DNA of 64,000 nt from Amycolatopsis nalaikhensis (GCF_030264295.1 NZ_CP127173.1:9307501-9371500), one strand, 5' to 3'. Shown: positions 50,905-59,672, numbered from the stretch's first letter. Made by a program: numbers and translations. Notes: a model not told the origin generated them from the letters alone.

Positions 50905-51636
50905 ATGTCCGCAAGCACGCGCCTGCGCGCGGCCTTGGCCGACGGGCCCGTGGTCGTCCCGGGCTGTCACGACCCCCTGAGTGCCCGGCTGGCCGCACAG
51001 GCCGGGGCTCGCGCGGTGTTCCTGTCCGGCGGCGCCGTCGGCCGCGCCTTGTTCGACGCGCCCGCGATCCCGCGCGCGGGCCGGGACACCTACGTCGAGT
51101 ACCTGCGGCTCGTCTGCGCGAGCTCGCCGGTGCCGGTGATCGTCGACGGCGAGGACGGCTTCGGTGACCCCGTGGCCACCTGCGTCGCGGTCGAAGACGC
51201 CGGTGCCGCGGGCGTGGTCATCGGCGACTCCGGCGACGACGGCGTCCTGTGCGCCGCCGACGAGCTCGCGGCGGCGATCGGCCGGAGTCGGGCGGTGTCC
51301 GCCGTCGTGTTCGTCGCCCGCGCCGACGGCCTCGAACACGACCGGGCCGACACCGCCGCCCGGCTCCGCCGTTACGCCGACGCCGGTGCCGAGATCACGT
51401 TGCCGCTGCTGAATTCCGCACTCCGCACCGAAACCCGCGACGAACTGCGGGCGACCATCACCGAACTGGCGGCCGCCGTCGGCGGCACGCTCGCCGTGCA
51501 CTCCCGGCACGGCGACGAACTGCCGCCGGCTGACGAGCTGCCCGCCGGCATCAAGGCCGTGTTCGTCACGGCCGTCTCGCTCCCCCGCTCGACCGAACCG
51601 CTCGAGCGCGTCTTGACCAGGAGGCCGGGTCCATGA
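50905..51636 (+). CDS. isocitrate lyase / PEP mutase superfamily enzyme
   Basis: A TIM barrel of 243 residues. The metal-binding loop VIVDGEDGFGDP and the substrate loop AVFLSGGAVGRALFDAP fit the superfamily; FVARADGLEHD supplies the usual R-x-D segment. The KKCGH lyase motif of isocitrate and methylisocitrate lyases is absent, so the reaction may be a hydrolase or a C-C lyase of another 2-hydroxy/2-oxo acid. ATG 50905 follows GGAGGAC. The next gene, a carboxylate transporter, overlaps its stop. Confidence 0.82.
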   Translation: MSASTRLRAALADGPVVVPGCHDPLSARLAAQAGARAVFLSGGAVGRALFDAPAIPRAGRDTYVEYLRLVCASSPVPVIVDGEDGFGDPVATCVAVEDAGAAGVVIGDSGDDGVLCAADELAAAIGRSRAVSAVVFVARADGLEHDRADTAARLRRYADAGAEITLPLLNSALRTETRDELRATITELAAAVGGTLAVHSRHGDELPPADELPAGIKAVFVTAVSLPRSTEPLERVLTRRPGP

Positions 51637-52942
51637 CAACGCCGTCGACCCTCGAAGACCGGACGATGCGCAAGGTCGCGCGCCGGTTCCTGCCGCTGAT
51701 CGCCCTCTGCTACCTCGTGCTCTACCTGGACCGGCTGAACGTGTCGGTCGCGGCGCTGACGATGAACGAGCAGCTGGGCATCGGCCCGGCCGCCTACGGG
51801 CTCATCGCCGGGGTCTTCTTCTGGACCTACGCGCTGTTCGAAATCCCCAGCAACTACGTCGTGTCCCGGATCGGCGTCCGGATCTGGGTCGCCCGGATCA
51901 TCGTCAGCTGGGGCGTGGTCACGATGGCCACCGCGGCCGCGCAGGGCACCGGCAGCCTGCTGGGCCTGCGGCTGCTGCTCGGCATCGCCGAAGCCGGCTT
52001 CTCCCCGCCATGCTGTTCTTCATCGCCCGCTGGTTCCCGCCGCGCCGCCGGGCGGCCGCGATGGCCCTGATGGCGGCCGCGGTGCCCGTTTCCGCCATCA
52101 CCACACCGATCTCGGCGCACATCCTGACCGGGCTGGACGGCCTGGGCGGGCTGGCGGGGTGGCGCTGGTTGTTCCTCATCACCGGGCTGCCCGCGGTGGT
52201 CCTCGGGTTCGTCTTTTACCGCGTGATCCGCGACGACCCGGCCGACGCGACGTTCCTCGCCCCGGACGAGCGGGCTTGGCTGCGCGCGGAGACGGCCCGG
52301 GAAACCCTTGGCGGGCACGGATTCCGGCACGGGATGCTGAACCCGCGGGTCGCCGTCCTCGTCGTCGTCTTCCTGCTGTTCACGTTCAGCCTGTTCGGCT
52401 ACCAGTTCTTCCTCCCGCAGATCCTCCGGCAGTTCGGGCTGGGCACGAACGCCGTCGGCTGGGTGGCCGCGCTGCCGCCGCTGCTGGCGGTCGGGCCGAT
52501 GATCTGGTGGGCCCGCCACTCCGACCGCAAGCAGGAACGCGCCCGGCACTACGCGGCCGCCGCGGCGACGGCCGCGGTGGGGTTCCTGGCCGCCGGGTTC
52601 CTGCTGCACCAGCCCGCGGCCGCCGTCGCCGGGTTCTGCGTGGCCGGGATCGGCCTGTACGCGTGCATCCCGACGCAGCTGGCGATCCCGTCCACGTTCC
52701 TGTCCGGCCCGGCGCTGGCCGCGGGCCTGGCGACGATCAACGGGCTCGGCAACATCGGCGGCTACCTCGGGCCCCAGATCACCGGCGTGCTGCGCGGAGT
52801 CAGCGGGAGCTACACGGTCGCGGTCCTGGTGCTCGGGGTGGCGCTCCTGGCCTCGTCCGGATTGGCGCTGCTGCTGGACTTCCGGGTCCGCCGGACGGCC
52901 GTCGCGGCGGTGCCGGAGAAGGCGGTGCTCGATGTCGCCTGA
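51633..52942 (+). pseudogene. MFS carboxylate transporter (ACS family) with single-base frameshift
   Basis: Twelve-helix MFS of the anion:cation symporter (phthalate/tartrate/hexuronate) type: LIALCYLVLYLDRLNVSVAAL, then VVSRIGVRIWVARIIVSWG. ATG overlaps the previous stop (ATGA). The first frame reads to about 52006 (GIAEAGFSP) and the rest continues in another frame from MLFFIARWFPPRRRAAAMAL to 52942. One base is missing near 52007; restoring CCCGGC for CCCGC gives GFSPAMLFF, matching the family. Conserved sequence on both sides argues for a recent mutation or an assembly error. The next gene overlaps its end by 11 bp. Confidence 0.85.
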
Positions 52943-54866
52943 GATCCTGCGCGCGCCCGGCCTCGCGGGCACGGCGCTCGGCGGCTACGCCGACTGGCTG
53001 GCCGCGGAGCGCGGACTGTCCTTTGCGGACTACGACGCGCTGTGGCGCTGGTCGGTCGACGAGCCGGAAGCGTTCTGGGCGTCGATCTGGGACCACTTCG
53101 GCGTGCGCGCCCACGAGCCGTACGAGCGCGTGCTCGCGTCCGCGACGATGCCGGGCGCGCAGTGGTTTCCCGGCGCTACTCTGAATTACGCCGAGCACGC
53201 CCTGGTCCACGGCGACGACGACGCACTCGCCGTGGTGTCCTATTCGGACAGTCGTGCCGAGCGGCGGCTGACCTTCGGGCAGCTGCGCGCCGAGGTCGCC
53301 CGGGCCCGGGCGGGCCTGCGACGGCTCGGGGTCGGCCCCGGCGACCGCGTCGCGGCCTACCTGCCCAACATCCCCGAGGCGCTGGTGGCGTTCCTGGCCA
53401 CGGCGAGCCTGGGCGCGGTCTGGGCGTCGTGCGCGCCGGAGTTCGGGGCGCGCTCGGTGCTCGACCGGCTCTCCCAGATCGAGCCGAAGGTCTTGCTCGC
53501 CGTGCCAGGGTATGCGTTCGGCGCCAAGGACGTCGACAAGGCCGGCGACGTCGCGGCGATCCGGGCGGGCCTGCCGACGTTACGGCACGTGGTGGGCGTC
53601 CCCCATGGACGGCAGGAGGTGCCGAGCGGCACCCTGACGTGGGCCGCGCTGCTGGCCTCCGAGGAGCCGTTGGAATTCCTCCCGGTGCCGTTCGACCACC
53701 CGCTGTACGTGCTGTACTCGTCGGGCACGACCGGGCTGCCGAAGGCGATCGTGCACGGGCACGGCGGGATCCTGCTCGAGCACTTGAAGCTGCACGCGTT
53801 CACGATGGACACGCGCCCGGGCGACCGCGTCCTGTGGTTCACGACGACGGCGTGGACGATGTGGAACATCCTGGTGTCGGCGCTGGTGCGGCGGGCGACG
53901 GTGGTCCTGCACGACGGCAATCCCCAGTGGCCGGACCTGACGGCGCAGTGGCGGCTCGCCGCCCGCGCGGAGGCCACGCTCCTGGGGACCAGCCCGGCGT
54001 ACCTGATGGCGTGCCGTGCGGAGGGTGTCGAGCCGGAGGTGCCGTCGTTGCGCACGCTCGGCGTCACGGGGTCGCCGTTGCCCGCGGAGGGGTTCGACTG
54101 GGCGGCCGGGCGGCTCGGGGTCGCGGTCAACTCGATGAGCGGCGGCACGGACATCTGCAGTGCGTTCGTGGCGGGGAATCCGTGGTTGCCGGTGTACCGG
54201 GGCGAGATCCCGGGCCCGTGCCTCGGGGTGGACGTCGCGGCGTTCGACCCGGACGGCCGCGAGGTGGTGGACGAGCTGGGCGAGCTTGTGGTGCGGGCCC
54301 CGTTGCCCTCGATGCCGGTCTCGTTCTGGAACGACGCGGGCGGCGAGCGGTACCGGGCGAGCTACTTCGACACGTATCCGGGGGTGTGGCGGCACGGGGA
54401 CTGGGTGCGGTTCACGGAGCACGGAAGCTGCGTGATCAGCGGTAGGTCCGACGCGACGCTCAACCGCGGCGGCGTCCGGTTGGGGACGGCCGAGTTCTAC
54501 GCGGTGGTCGAGGACCTGCCCGGGATCGCGGACAGCCTGGTCGTGCACCTCGAGGATTCGGGTGGCGGGCCGGGCGAGCTGCTGTTGTTCGTGGCACTGT
54601 CCGACGGGGTGCGGCTCGACGAGGCGTTGCGGGCGCGGATCAAGGCGGCGTTGCGGGGCCAGTTGTCGCCGCGGCACGTGCCGGACGTGATCGAGGTGGT
54701 GCCCGCGATCCCGCGGACGTTGACGGGCAAGAAGCTGGAGGCCCCGGTCAAGCAGATCCTGCGCGGAAGACCGGCGGCGGAGGTGATCAACACGGGCGCG
54801 ACGACCGGCCACGGGGCGGTCGCGACGTTCGTCGACCTCCACCGCCGCCGGGCCGCCACCGCTTGA
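52932..54866 (+). CDS. acetoacetyl-CoA synthetase
   Basis: An ANL-superfamily ligase of 644 residues. Length and N-terminal block (FGVRAHEPYERVLASATMPG, ATLNYAEHAL) are those of acetoacetyl-CoA synthetases. The AMP motif YVLYSSGTTGLPKAIVHGHG, SMSGGTDICSAFV and the C-terminal catalytic Lys in IPRTLTGKKLEAPVK are present. It converts acetoacetate plus ATP and CoA to acetoacetyl-CoA in the cytosol. As last gene of the cupin-DUF3870-lyase-transporter run it suggests that this cluster takes up and degrades a beta-oxo or branched carboxylic acid (inference). Confidence 0.9.
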   Translation: MSPEILRAPGLAGTALGGYADWLAAERGLSFADYDALWRWSVDEPEAFWASIWDHFGVRAHEPYERVLASATMPGAQWFPGATLNYAEHALVHGDDDALAVVSYSDSRAERRLTFGQLRAEVARARAGLRRLGVGPGDRVAAYLPNIPEALVAFLATASLGAVWASCAPEFGARSVLDRLSQIEPKVLLAVPGYAFGAKDVDKAGDVAAIRAGLPTLRHVVGVPHGRQEVPSGTLTWAALLASEEPLEFLPVPFDHPLYVLYSSGTTGLPKAIVHGHGGILLEHLKLHAFTMDTRPGDRVLWFTTTAWTMWNILVSALVRRATVVLHDGNPQWPDLTAQWRLAARAEATLLGTSPAYLMACRAEGVEPEVPSLRTLGVTGSPLPAEGFDWAAGRLGVAVNSMSGGTDICSAFVAGNPWLPVYRGEIPGPCLGVDVAAFDPDGREVVDELGELVVRAPLPSMPVSFWNDAGGERYRASYFDTYPGVWRHGDWVRFTEHGSCVISGRSDATLNRGGVRLGTAEFYAVVEDLPGIADSLVVHLEDSGGGPGELLLFVALSDGVRLDEALRARIKAALRGQLSPRHVPDVIEVVPAIPRTLTGKKLEAPVKQILRGRPAAEVINTGATTGHGAVATFVDLHRRRAATA

Positions 54867-54882
54867 GCCCGTGGTCACCTTC

Positions 54883-54926
54883 TCGTGAGTGTTTAGGGCG
54901 GTTCTAACCGCCCTGAACACTCACGA
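54883..54926. terminator. hairpin between convergent genes (copy 2 of repeat at 44194)
   Basis: Same 44-base element as 44194-44237 with one A-to-G change that keeps a G-U pair. It lies 17 bp after the acetoacetyl-CoA synthetase stop and 4 bp before the convergent SDR stop. Confidence 0.8.
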
Positions 54927-54929
54927 CGC

Positions 54930-55700
54930 CTACTCGGCCTCCAGCGCCGCCTCGACCTTGCGTTGCAGCTTGTTCATCCCGCCGAGCCAGCGATCCGTCT
55001 CGGTCGCGCGCGCCGCGTAATAGCCCGCCACCTCCGGGTGCGGCAGCACCAGGAACCGGTTCTCCGCCATCGCCGCGAACAGCGCGTCCGCGACCTGCTC
55101 CGGCTCGATCGCCGACGCGCCCATCAGCAGCTGTCCCGCCGTGCCCGTGCTCTCCAGCATCGCCGTGCGCACCCCTTGCGGGCAGATCGCCTGCACCGTG
55201 ATCCCGCGGTGCCGGTAGGTCGCCGAAAGCCACTCGGCGAACGCCAGCGCGCCGTGCTTCGTCACCGAGTACGGCGCCGAACCGAGGCTCGTCAGCAGAC
55301 CGGCCGCGGACACCGTCGCGATGAAGTGCCCCTTGCCACGCTCCAGCCACGCCGGCAGCAGCAGGTTCGCCGCGCGCACGTGCGCCATCACGTTCACGTC
55401 CCACGTGCGCGCCCAGACCTCTTCGGAACTCTCGGCGCCGCCGAAGGGCGCGATGCCCGCGTTCGCGCAGAAAACGTCGATCTCGCCGAGGGTTTCGCGC
55501 GCGCTGTCGATCAGCTTCGCGACGCCCTCGGGGCTCGCGACGTCGCCCGCGAACGCCGTGCCCCCGACTTCGGCCGCGATTTCCCCGGCCTTGTCGCCGT
55601 CGAGTTCCGCCACCAGCACCTGGGCACCGTCCGCGGCGAAGCGGCGGGCCAGGGCGGCGCCGATGCCCCCGCCGCCCCCGGTGACGACGACGCCCGTCAC
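54930..55700 (-). CDS. short-chain dehydrogenase
   Basis: A protein of 256 residues. TGGGGGIGAALARRF nucleotide-binding motif, CANAGIAPFGG (NAG motif), VSAAGLLTSLGS and PYSVTKHGAL (Tyr/Lys). The tail WLGGMNKLQRKVEAALEAE is helical. GTG 55700 overlaps the upstream SDR stop (GTGA), so the two are co-translated. Substrate unknown; probably a hydroxyacyl or alcohol intermediate. Confidence 0.87.
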   Translation of the reverse strand: MTGVVVTGGGGGIGAALARRFAADGAQVLVAELDGDKAGEIAAEVGGTAFAGDVASPEGVAKLIDSARETLGEIDVFCANAGIAPFGGAESSEEVWARTWDVNVMAHVRAANLLLPAWLERGKGHFIATVSAAGLLTSLGSAPYSVTKHGALAFAEWLSATYRHRGITVQAICPQGVRTAMLESTGTAGQLLMGASAIEPEQVADALFAAMAENRFLVLPHPEVAGYYAARATETDRWLGGMNKLQRKVEAALEAE

Positions 55701-56449
55701 AGGCCACCGCCGAGGGTGACGCCGCCGTCGAGCACCATCGTCTGGCCGGTGATCCAGCCCGCGTCGTCGGACAGCAGGAACGCCACCGCGCCCGCGATGT
55801 CGGACGGCACCCCGAGCCGCTTCATCGGGTACGCCGAGGCGACCTCCTCCTCGCGGCCCTCGTAGAGCGCGGTCGCGAACTTCGTCTTGACGACCGCCGG
55901 CGCGACGGCGTTGACCCGGATCTTCGGCCCCAGCTCGGCACCCAGCTCCACGGTCAGCCGGATCAGCGCGGCCTTGCTGACGCCGTACATCCCGATGCCG
56001 GGCGACGCGCCGAGCCCGGCGACCGACGCGACGTTGACGACGGCGCCGCCGTGCTCGCCCATCCACGCGTCGCGGGCGCGCTTGGTCCAGCCCAGCGGCG
56101 CGAGCACGTTGACGCCGAGGATCTTCGCCGCGGCGGCCGGGTCGATGTCCAGCGTCGGCCCGTAGACCGGGTTGATGCCGGTGTTGTTGACCAGGTAGTC
56201 GAGGCGGCCGAAGGTCTCGATGGTCTTCGCGACGGCTTCGTCCTGGTGGTCTGTGTCGTCGGCCTTGCCGGGCACGAACATGGCGACGTCCGGGCCGCCG
56301 AGCGAATTGGCCGCCTCTTCGAGGGCTTCCGGCTTGCGCGCGGTGATGCACACCTTGGCGCCGCGCTCGACGAGCGTCTTCGCGATCCCGAGGCCGATGC
56401 CCCGGCTGGCCCCGGTGACGATCGCGACGCGATCCTTGAACGAGTTCAC
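55697..56449 (-). CDS. SDR oxidoreductase (FabG-like)
   Basis: A protein of 250 residues from GTG 56449, behind AAGGAG; a longer frame reaching ATG 56485 would overlap the operator. TGASRGIGLGIAK, VNNTGINPVYG, NVASVAGLGAS and YGVSKAALIRL carry the SDR catalytic set, and SDDAGWITGQTMVLDGG is the usual C-terminus. It leads a two-SDR operon whose promoter has a degenerate ACCGAC-type palindrome, linking it to the kinase/ACAD and ligase operons (inference). Confidence 0.88.
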   Translation of the reverse strand: MNSFKDRVAIVTGASRGIGLGIAKTLVERGAKVCITARKPEALEEAANSLGGPDVAMFVPGKADDTDHQDEAVAKTIETFGRLDYLVNNTGINPVYGPTLDIDPAAAAKILGVNVLAPLGWTKRARDAWMGEHGGAVVNVASVAGLGASPGIGMYGVSKAALIRLTVELGAELGPKIRVNAVAPAVVKTKFATALYEGREEEVASAYPMKRLGVPSDIAGAVAFLLSDDAGWITGQTMVLDGGVTLGGGL

Positions 56450-56485
56450 GGCAGTGTGTCTCCTTCGCTGTGGTGCCCGGCACAT

Positions 56486-56499
56486 ACCAAGCGGTCGGT
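56486..56499. promoter_or_regulatory. degenerate ACCGAC-type operator
   Basis: ACCAAGCGGTCGGT preceded by CAT, 37 bp upstream of the SDR start. It keeps 11 of 14 bases of ACCGACCGGTCGGT at 42134; one half-site is intact. Confidence 0.45.
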
Positions 56500-56548
56500 C
56501 AGGTGCCCATTATGCGCGATGCTGCCATGGTCTCAAGGCTGACGCACG

Positions 56549-57673
56549 TCACACCCGCGCCCACACGACGAGCGCGCCGAGCGCGAAGACCGCACCGAGA
56601 ACGGCGCAGCCGGTCCAGCCCGCGACGTCGTACACCGCGGTGGTCGCGGCGGCGCCGAGCGCGGAGCCGAGGGAGTAGAAAACCATGTAGCCGCCGATCG
56701 CACTGCTCGTGCGGGCCGGGTACGCGGCGGTGAGGACGTGCTGGTTGCCGACGTGCACAGCCTGGACGGCGAAGTCGAGCACCAGCACCCCGACGGCCAG
56801 CAGGACCAATGACCAGCCGAGCTGCCCGATCGCGAGCCACGAGCCGAGCAGCAGGACGAGGGCACCGCCGGTGACGCGGCGGGCGTGCCCGCCATCGCTC
56901 CACCGCCCGGAGCGGGCGGCGCCCAGCGCCCCGGCGAGCCCGGCGACGCCGAACAGCCCGATCCGCGTCTCGTCGAGGTGCCACGGCGCCCCGGCCAGCG
57001 GCAACGCCATCCCGCTCCAGAGCGTGCCGAAGGACGCGAAGAGGAAGAAGGCGATCAGCCCGCGGCCGAGGAACACGCGCTGGGTGAACAACCCGACCAA
57101 CGCACGGAGCACCTGCCCGTACCGGTCGGCCCCGGCACGGACATCGCGCGGCAACACCAGGAAACAGACCACGGCCAGCAGGGCGGCGAGGACCGCGAGG
57201 GCGAGGTAGGCGGCGCGCCAGCCCCAGACGTCGGCCAGTACCCCGGTCAGCACCCGGGCCCCCAGGATCCCGGCCACCACGCCGGAGGTGACGACGCCGA
57301 GCGTCCGGCCGCGCTCGCCGGGCGGGGCGAGCGCGGCGGCGTACGCGACCGCCGTCTGCACGACCACCGCGAAGAGGCCCGCGACGGCCAGCCCGCCGAA
57401 CGCCACCCAGCCGACGGGCGCGAAGGCCGTGACCGCCAGCCCGGCCGCGACCAGCGTCAGGTGCGCGGCGATGAGACGACCGCGGTCGAGCATGTCCCCC
57501 AGCGGCACGAGCAGGACGAGCCCGGCGAGGTAGCCGAACTGCCCCGCGGCGACGAACCACCCGACGGCGCCCGGCACGACGCCAAGGTCGCGTCCCATCG
57601 GGCCGAGTACCGGCTGCCCCGCGTAGACCCCGGCGACGGCCACCGCGCACACGGCGGCCGGCAGCAGCCTCAT
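56549..57673 (-). CDS. MFS exporter
   Basis: A protein of 374 residues with twelve hydrophobic segments. Motif A variant GYLAGLVLLVPLGDMLDRGRLI between helices 2 and 3 and GVVTSGVVAGILGARVLTGVL in helix 5 (antiporter motif C-like) suggest a drug/metabolite exporter. ATG 57673 follows GGAGGTGGGGG. Divergent from an HxlR regulator, which probably controls it through the GTTGCA palindrome in between. Confidence 0.87.
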   Translation of the reverse strand: MRLLPAAVCAVAVAGVYAGQPVLGPMGRDLGVVPGAVGWFVAAGQFGYLAGLVLLVPLGDMLDRGRLIAAHLTLVAAGLAVTAFAPVGWVAFGGLAVAGLFAVVVQTAVAYAAALAPPGERGRTLGVVTSGVVAGILGARVLTGVLADVWGWRAAYLALAVLAALLAVVCFLVLPRDVRAGADRYGQVLRALVGLFTQRVFLGRGLIAFFLFASFGTLWSGMALPLAGAPWHLDETRIGLFGVAGLAGALGAARSGRWSDGGHARRVTGGALVLLLGSWLAIGQLGWSLVLLAVGVLVLDFAVQAVHVGNQHVLTAAYPARTSSAIGGYMVFYSLGSALGAAATTAVYDVAGWTGCAVLGAVFALGALVVWARV

Positions 57674-57689
57674 CCCCCACCTCCAATTG

Positions 57690-57704
57690 GTTGCAGTTTG
57701 CAAC
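57690..57704. promoter_or_regulatory. operator between MFS exporter and HxlR gene
   Basis: Inverted repeat GTTGCA-GTT-TGCAAC, 17 bp upstream of the exporter start and 54 bp upstream of the HxlR start. Confidence 0.6.
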
Positions 57705-57757
57705 TCTTCGGAGGTTAGGTCAGAATGGTTTCAGAACGCAACTCACAGGAGGAAGCC

Positions 57758-58198
57758 GTGTGGACGGACCCGGAGTGCCCGCTCGCGCGGACGGCGGACG
57801 TGGTCGGCGACCGCTGGAGCCTGCTGATCATCCGCGACGCGATGGACGGCGCCCGCTCGTTCACCGACTTCCAGCAGCGCACCGGGATCGCCCGCAACAT
57901 CCTCACCGACCGGCTCCGCAAGCTCACCGCCCACGGCCTCCTGACCCAGGTCGAAGCGCCGTCGGGCAAACGCCGGGTGTACGCGCTGACCGAGGCGGGC
58001 AAGGACCTGTTCCCGGTGATCGTCACGCTCCGGCAGTGGGGCGAGCGGCACGCCTTCGCCGACGGAGAACCCCATTCGCTCCTGGTCGACCCGGACGGCG
58101 AGGTGGTCCCGCCGCTCGTCCCGGCAACCGCGGACGGCACGCGGTTGACGAGCGACACGACTTCCGTGCGCCACGCCCGCCAAGCTGGACGGCGATGA
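57758..58198 (+). CDS. HxlR-family regulator
   Basis: A protein of 146 residues. CPLARTADVVGDRWSLLIIRDAMDG is the HxlR signature with the conserved redox-type Cys near the N-terminus, followed by FQQRTGIARNILTDRLRKLTAHGLL (recognition helix) and the wing KRRVYALTEAGKDL. GTG 57758 is chosen because AGGAGG lies at ideal spacing; an ATG 11 codons earlier has only AGGTTAGG. HxlR proteins respond to electrophiles or small aromatics; the divergent exporter fits a detoxification switch. Confidence 0.87.
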   Translation: MWTDPECPLARTADVVGDRWSLLIIRDAMDGARSFTDFQQRTGIARNILTDRLRKLTAHGLLTQVEAPSGKRRVYALTEAGKDLFPVIVTLRQWGERHAFADGEPHSLLVDPDGEVVPPLVPATADGTRLTSDTTSVRHARQAGRR

Positions 58199-58270
58199 CG
58201 GCTTCGGGCCGCTCACGGATCGGTGACCCGGTGGACTTCTGAGCGCCGCGCGGGCTCCGCCTCGGGCGCG

Positions 58271-58582
58271 TCAGCAGAGCCGGATCTCGTCGACCGAGGG
58301 CATCTTGCCTTGGCGCCACTCGGTGAAGCCGGCGCCGGGCCGGACCGACTTGCAGGAGCCGTCGAGGTCGTTCTTCCAGATGACCCGCACTCGGTACTCC
58401 CACAGGCAGTTGTTCTTCACCTCGGCATACGACCGGTAGCCGGTGATCGTCCAGTCGTCCCACTGCCGCACGGAAACGCAGCCCGGCGCGGCGTCCGCCG
58501 GCGCGGCCATGGCCTCGGCGGGGGTGAGCAGCGCCGTTCCCAGTGCCACGGCGAAAACGGATGTCCACCAGCGTGCGCGCAC
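58271..58582 (-). CDS. secreted four-cysteine protein, tendamistat-like
   Basis: A protein of 103 residues from GTG 58582. Signal peptide to about residue 28 (PAEAMAAP). The mature part has exactly four cysteines with spacing and strand pattern like the Streptomyces alpha-amylase inhibitor tendamistat: PGCVSVRQW..., NNCLWEYRVRVIW, GSCKSVRPGAG and the C-terminal RLC. The amylase-binding Trp-Arg-Tyr triplet is not conserved. It is a small extracellular beta-sandwich; target unknown. It is 17 bp downstream of a paralog. Confidence 0.65.
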   Translation of the reverse strand: MRARWWTSVFAVALGTALLTPAEAMAAPADAAPGCVSVRQWDDWTITGYRSYAEVKNNCLWEYRVRVIWKNDLDGSCKSVRPGAGFTEWRQGKMPSVDEIRLC

Positions 58583-58599
58583 GAGCGGTTTCCCTTCCC

Positions 58600-58920
58600 T
58601 CAGCACAGCCGCAACTCCGTGACGGACGGGTGCGGGCCGAACCGCCCTTCCGTCCAGGACCGGCCCGGGTCGAGGATCCGGCAGTCGCCGTCGCGGGCCC
58701 AGGACCAGATCATGCGCACGGTGTAGGTGTCGTCGCAGGTGTTCGTCATCTTCGCCCAGGAGTTCCACTCCTTGTTCTTGACGTCCTGCGTCTCCCACTG
58801 CTCGATGCGGACGCAGGCCGGGGCGACGGTGGCGGGCGCGGCGACGGCCACCCCGGGCACCACGGCGGAAACCACGCTCGCCACGGCGATCCCCGCGAAC
58901 GTCTGGCGCACTCCGGTCAT
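58600..58920 (-). CDS. secreted four-cysteine protein, paralog of the downstream gene
   Basis: A protein of 106 residues from ATG 58920; signal peptide to about residue 29 (GVAVAAP). Same four-Cys layout: PACVRIEQWETQ, NTCDDTYTVRMIWSW, GDCRILDPGRSW and TELRLC at the end. The two paralogs share the Cys spacing, the V-R-V/M-I-W strand and the SV-x-E-(I/L)-RLC end but differ elsewhere, so the duplication is old. The ribosome site is weak. Confidence 0.65.
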   Translation of the reverse strand: MTGVRQTFAGIAVASVVSAVVPGVAVAAPATVAPACVRIEQWETQDVKNKEWNSWAKMTNTCDDTYTVRMIWSWARDGDCRILDPGRSWTEGRFGPHPSVTELRLC

Positions 58921-58975
58921 GATCTTGATCGGAACACGGGGACCACCGGCGGACAAGGTGCGTCACCCCATCCGA

Positions 58976-59584
58976 TCAGGTGGCGCGCAGGCCCCGGCTC
59001 ACGACGTCCGCGGCCAGGGCGAGGAGATCCGAGAGACCGGCCTCGTCTTCACGCAGCTCGTCGGGCCGCCAGGCGAGGCTGATGACGCCGTTCCAGCTCG
59101 CCCAGAGGACGGTCGCCGCCTTGCGCGCGTCGAGCGGGCGGATCACACCTTCGGCGATGCCGCGTTCGATCGCGTCGGCCATGCGGGCGTTCTGCTCGTC
59201 GACGCGGCGGGCGAGCTGCGCGGCGGTCTCGGCGGCCGCGGGGTAGGTGCCGAGCGGCGCGGGGAAGGCGAGCATGCGGAAGAACTCGGGCTGTTCGAGG
59301 AAGAACCGCAGGTACTGCTCGCCGGCGGCTTGGAGCTGTTCGATCGGCGAGCGGTCCGGGGTGTAGGCGCGGTCCATGTACTCGCGGTCGACGTCGAGCG
59401 CCCGGCTGACGACGGCGGCGTGCAGGCCCGCCTTCGAGCCGAAGTTGTTGTAGATCGAGCCGACCGCGACACCCGCGCGTTCGGCGATCTCCTCGACCGT
59501 GACCTCGTCGACGGGCTGCCGGGCGAAGACGCTCTCGGCCGCCTTGAGGAGGGCGTCGATCGTCCGTTGTTTGCGGGGATCCAC
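58976..59584 (-). CDS. TetR-family regulator
   Basis: A protein of 202 residues from GTG 59584 (AGGATGG upstream). HTH: VTVEEIAERAGVAVGSIYNNFGSKAGL. The C-terminal domain has LEQPEFFRMLAFPAPLG and WASWNGVISLAWRPDELRED, a TetR_C type seen in regulators of lipid or xenobiotic genes. It is divergent from a SnoaL/hydrolase operon; two CTTGCAAC-type palindromes between them are the likely operators. Confidence 0.87.
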   Translation of the reverse strand: MDPRKQRTIDALLKAAESVFARQPVDEVTVEEIAERAGVAVGSIYNNFGSKAGLHAAVVSRALDVDREYMDRAYTPDRSPIEQLQAAGEQYLRFFLEQPEFFRMLAFPAPLGTYPAAAETAAQLARRVDEQNARMADAIERGIAEGVIRPLDARKAATVLWASWNGVISLAWRPDELREDEAGLSDLLALAADVVSRGLRAT

Positions 59585-59605
59585 GGCGCCATCCTACGGA
59601 CACTT

Positions 59606-59654
59606 CTTGCAACCGTTGCAAGTACCCGGTAGCTTCTTGTAACGATTGCAAGAA
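59606..59654. promoter_or_regulatory. two TetR operators
   Basis: CTTGCAAC-C-GTTGCAAG (59606-59622), perfect, and TTCTTGTAACGATTGCAAG with AA (59634-59654), one mismatch. Centre-to-centre 30 bp, i.e. about three helical turns, in the 88-bp gap between divergent starts. Confidence 0.75.
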
Positions 59655-59672
59655 CCGGCGGGAGGAGGGCCG

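Noticed and set aside
40463..52942. Programmed ribosomal frameshifting in the ligase and MFS genes
   Set aside because: The sites lack a slippery heptamer and downstream structure typical of programmed shifts, and the same CCCG-C context occurs in a third gene; missing bases explain all three more simply.
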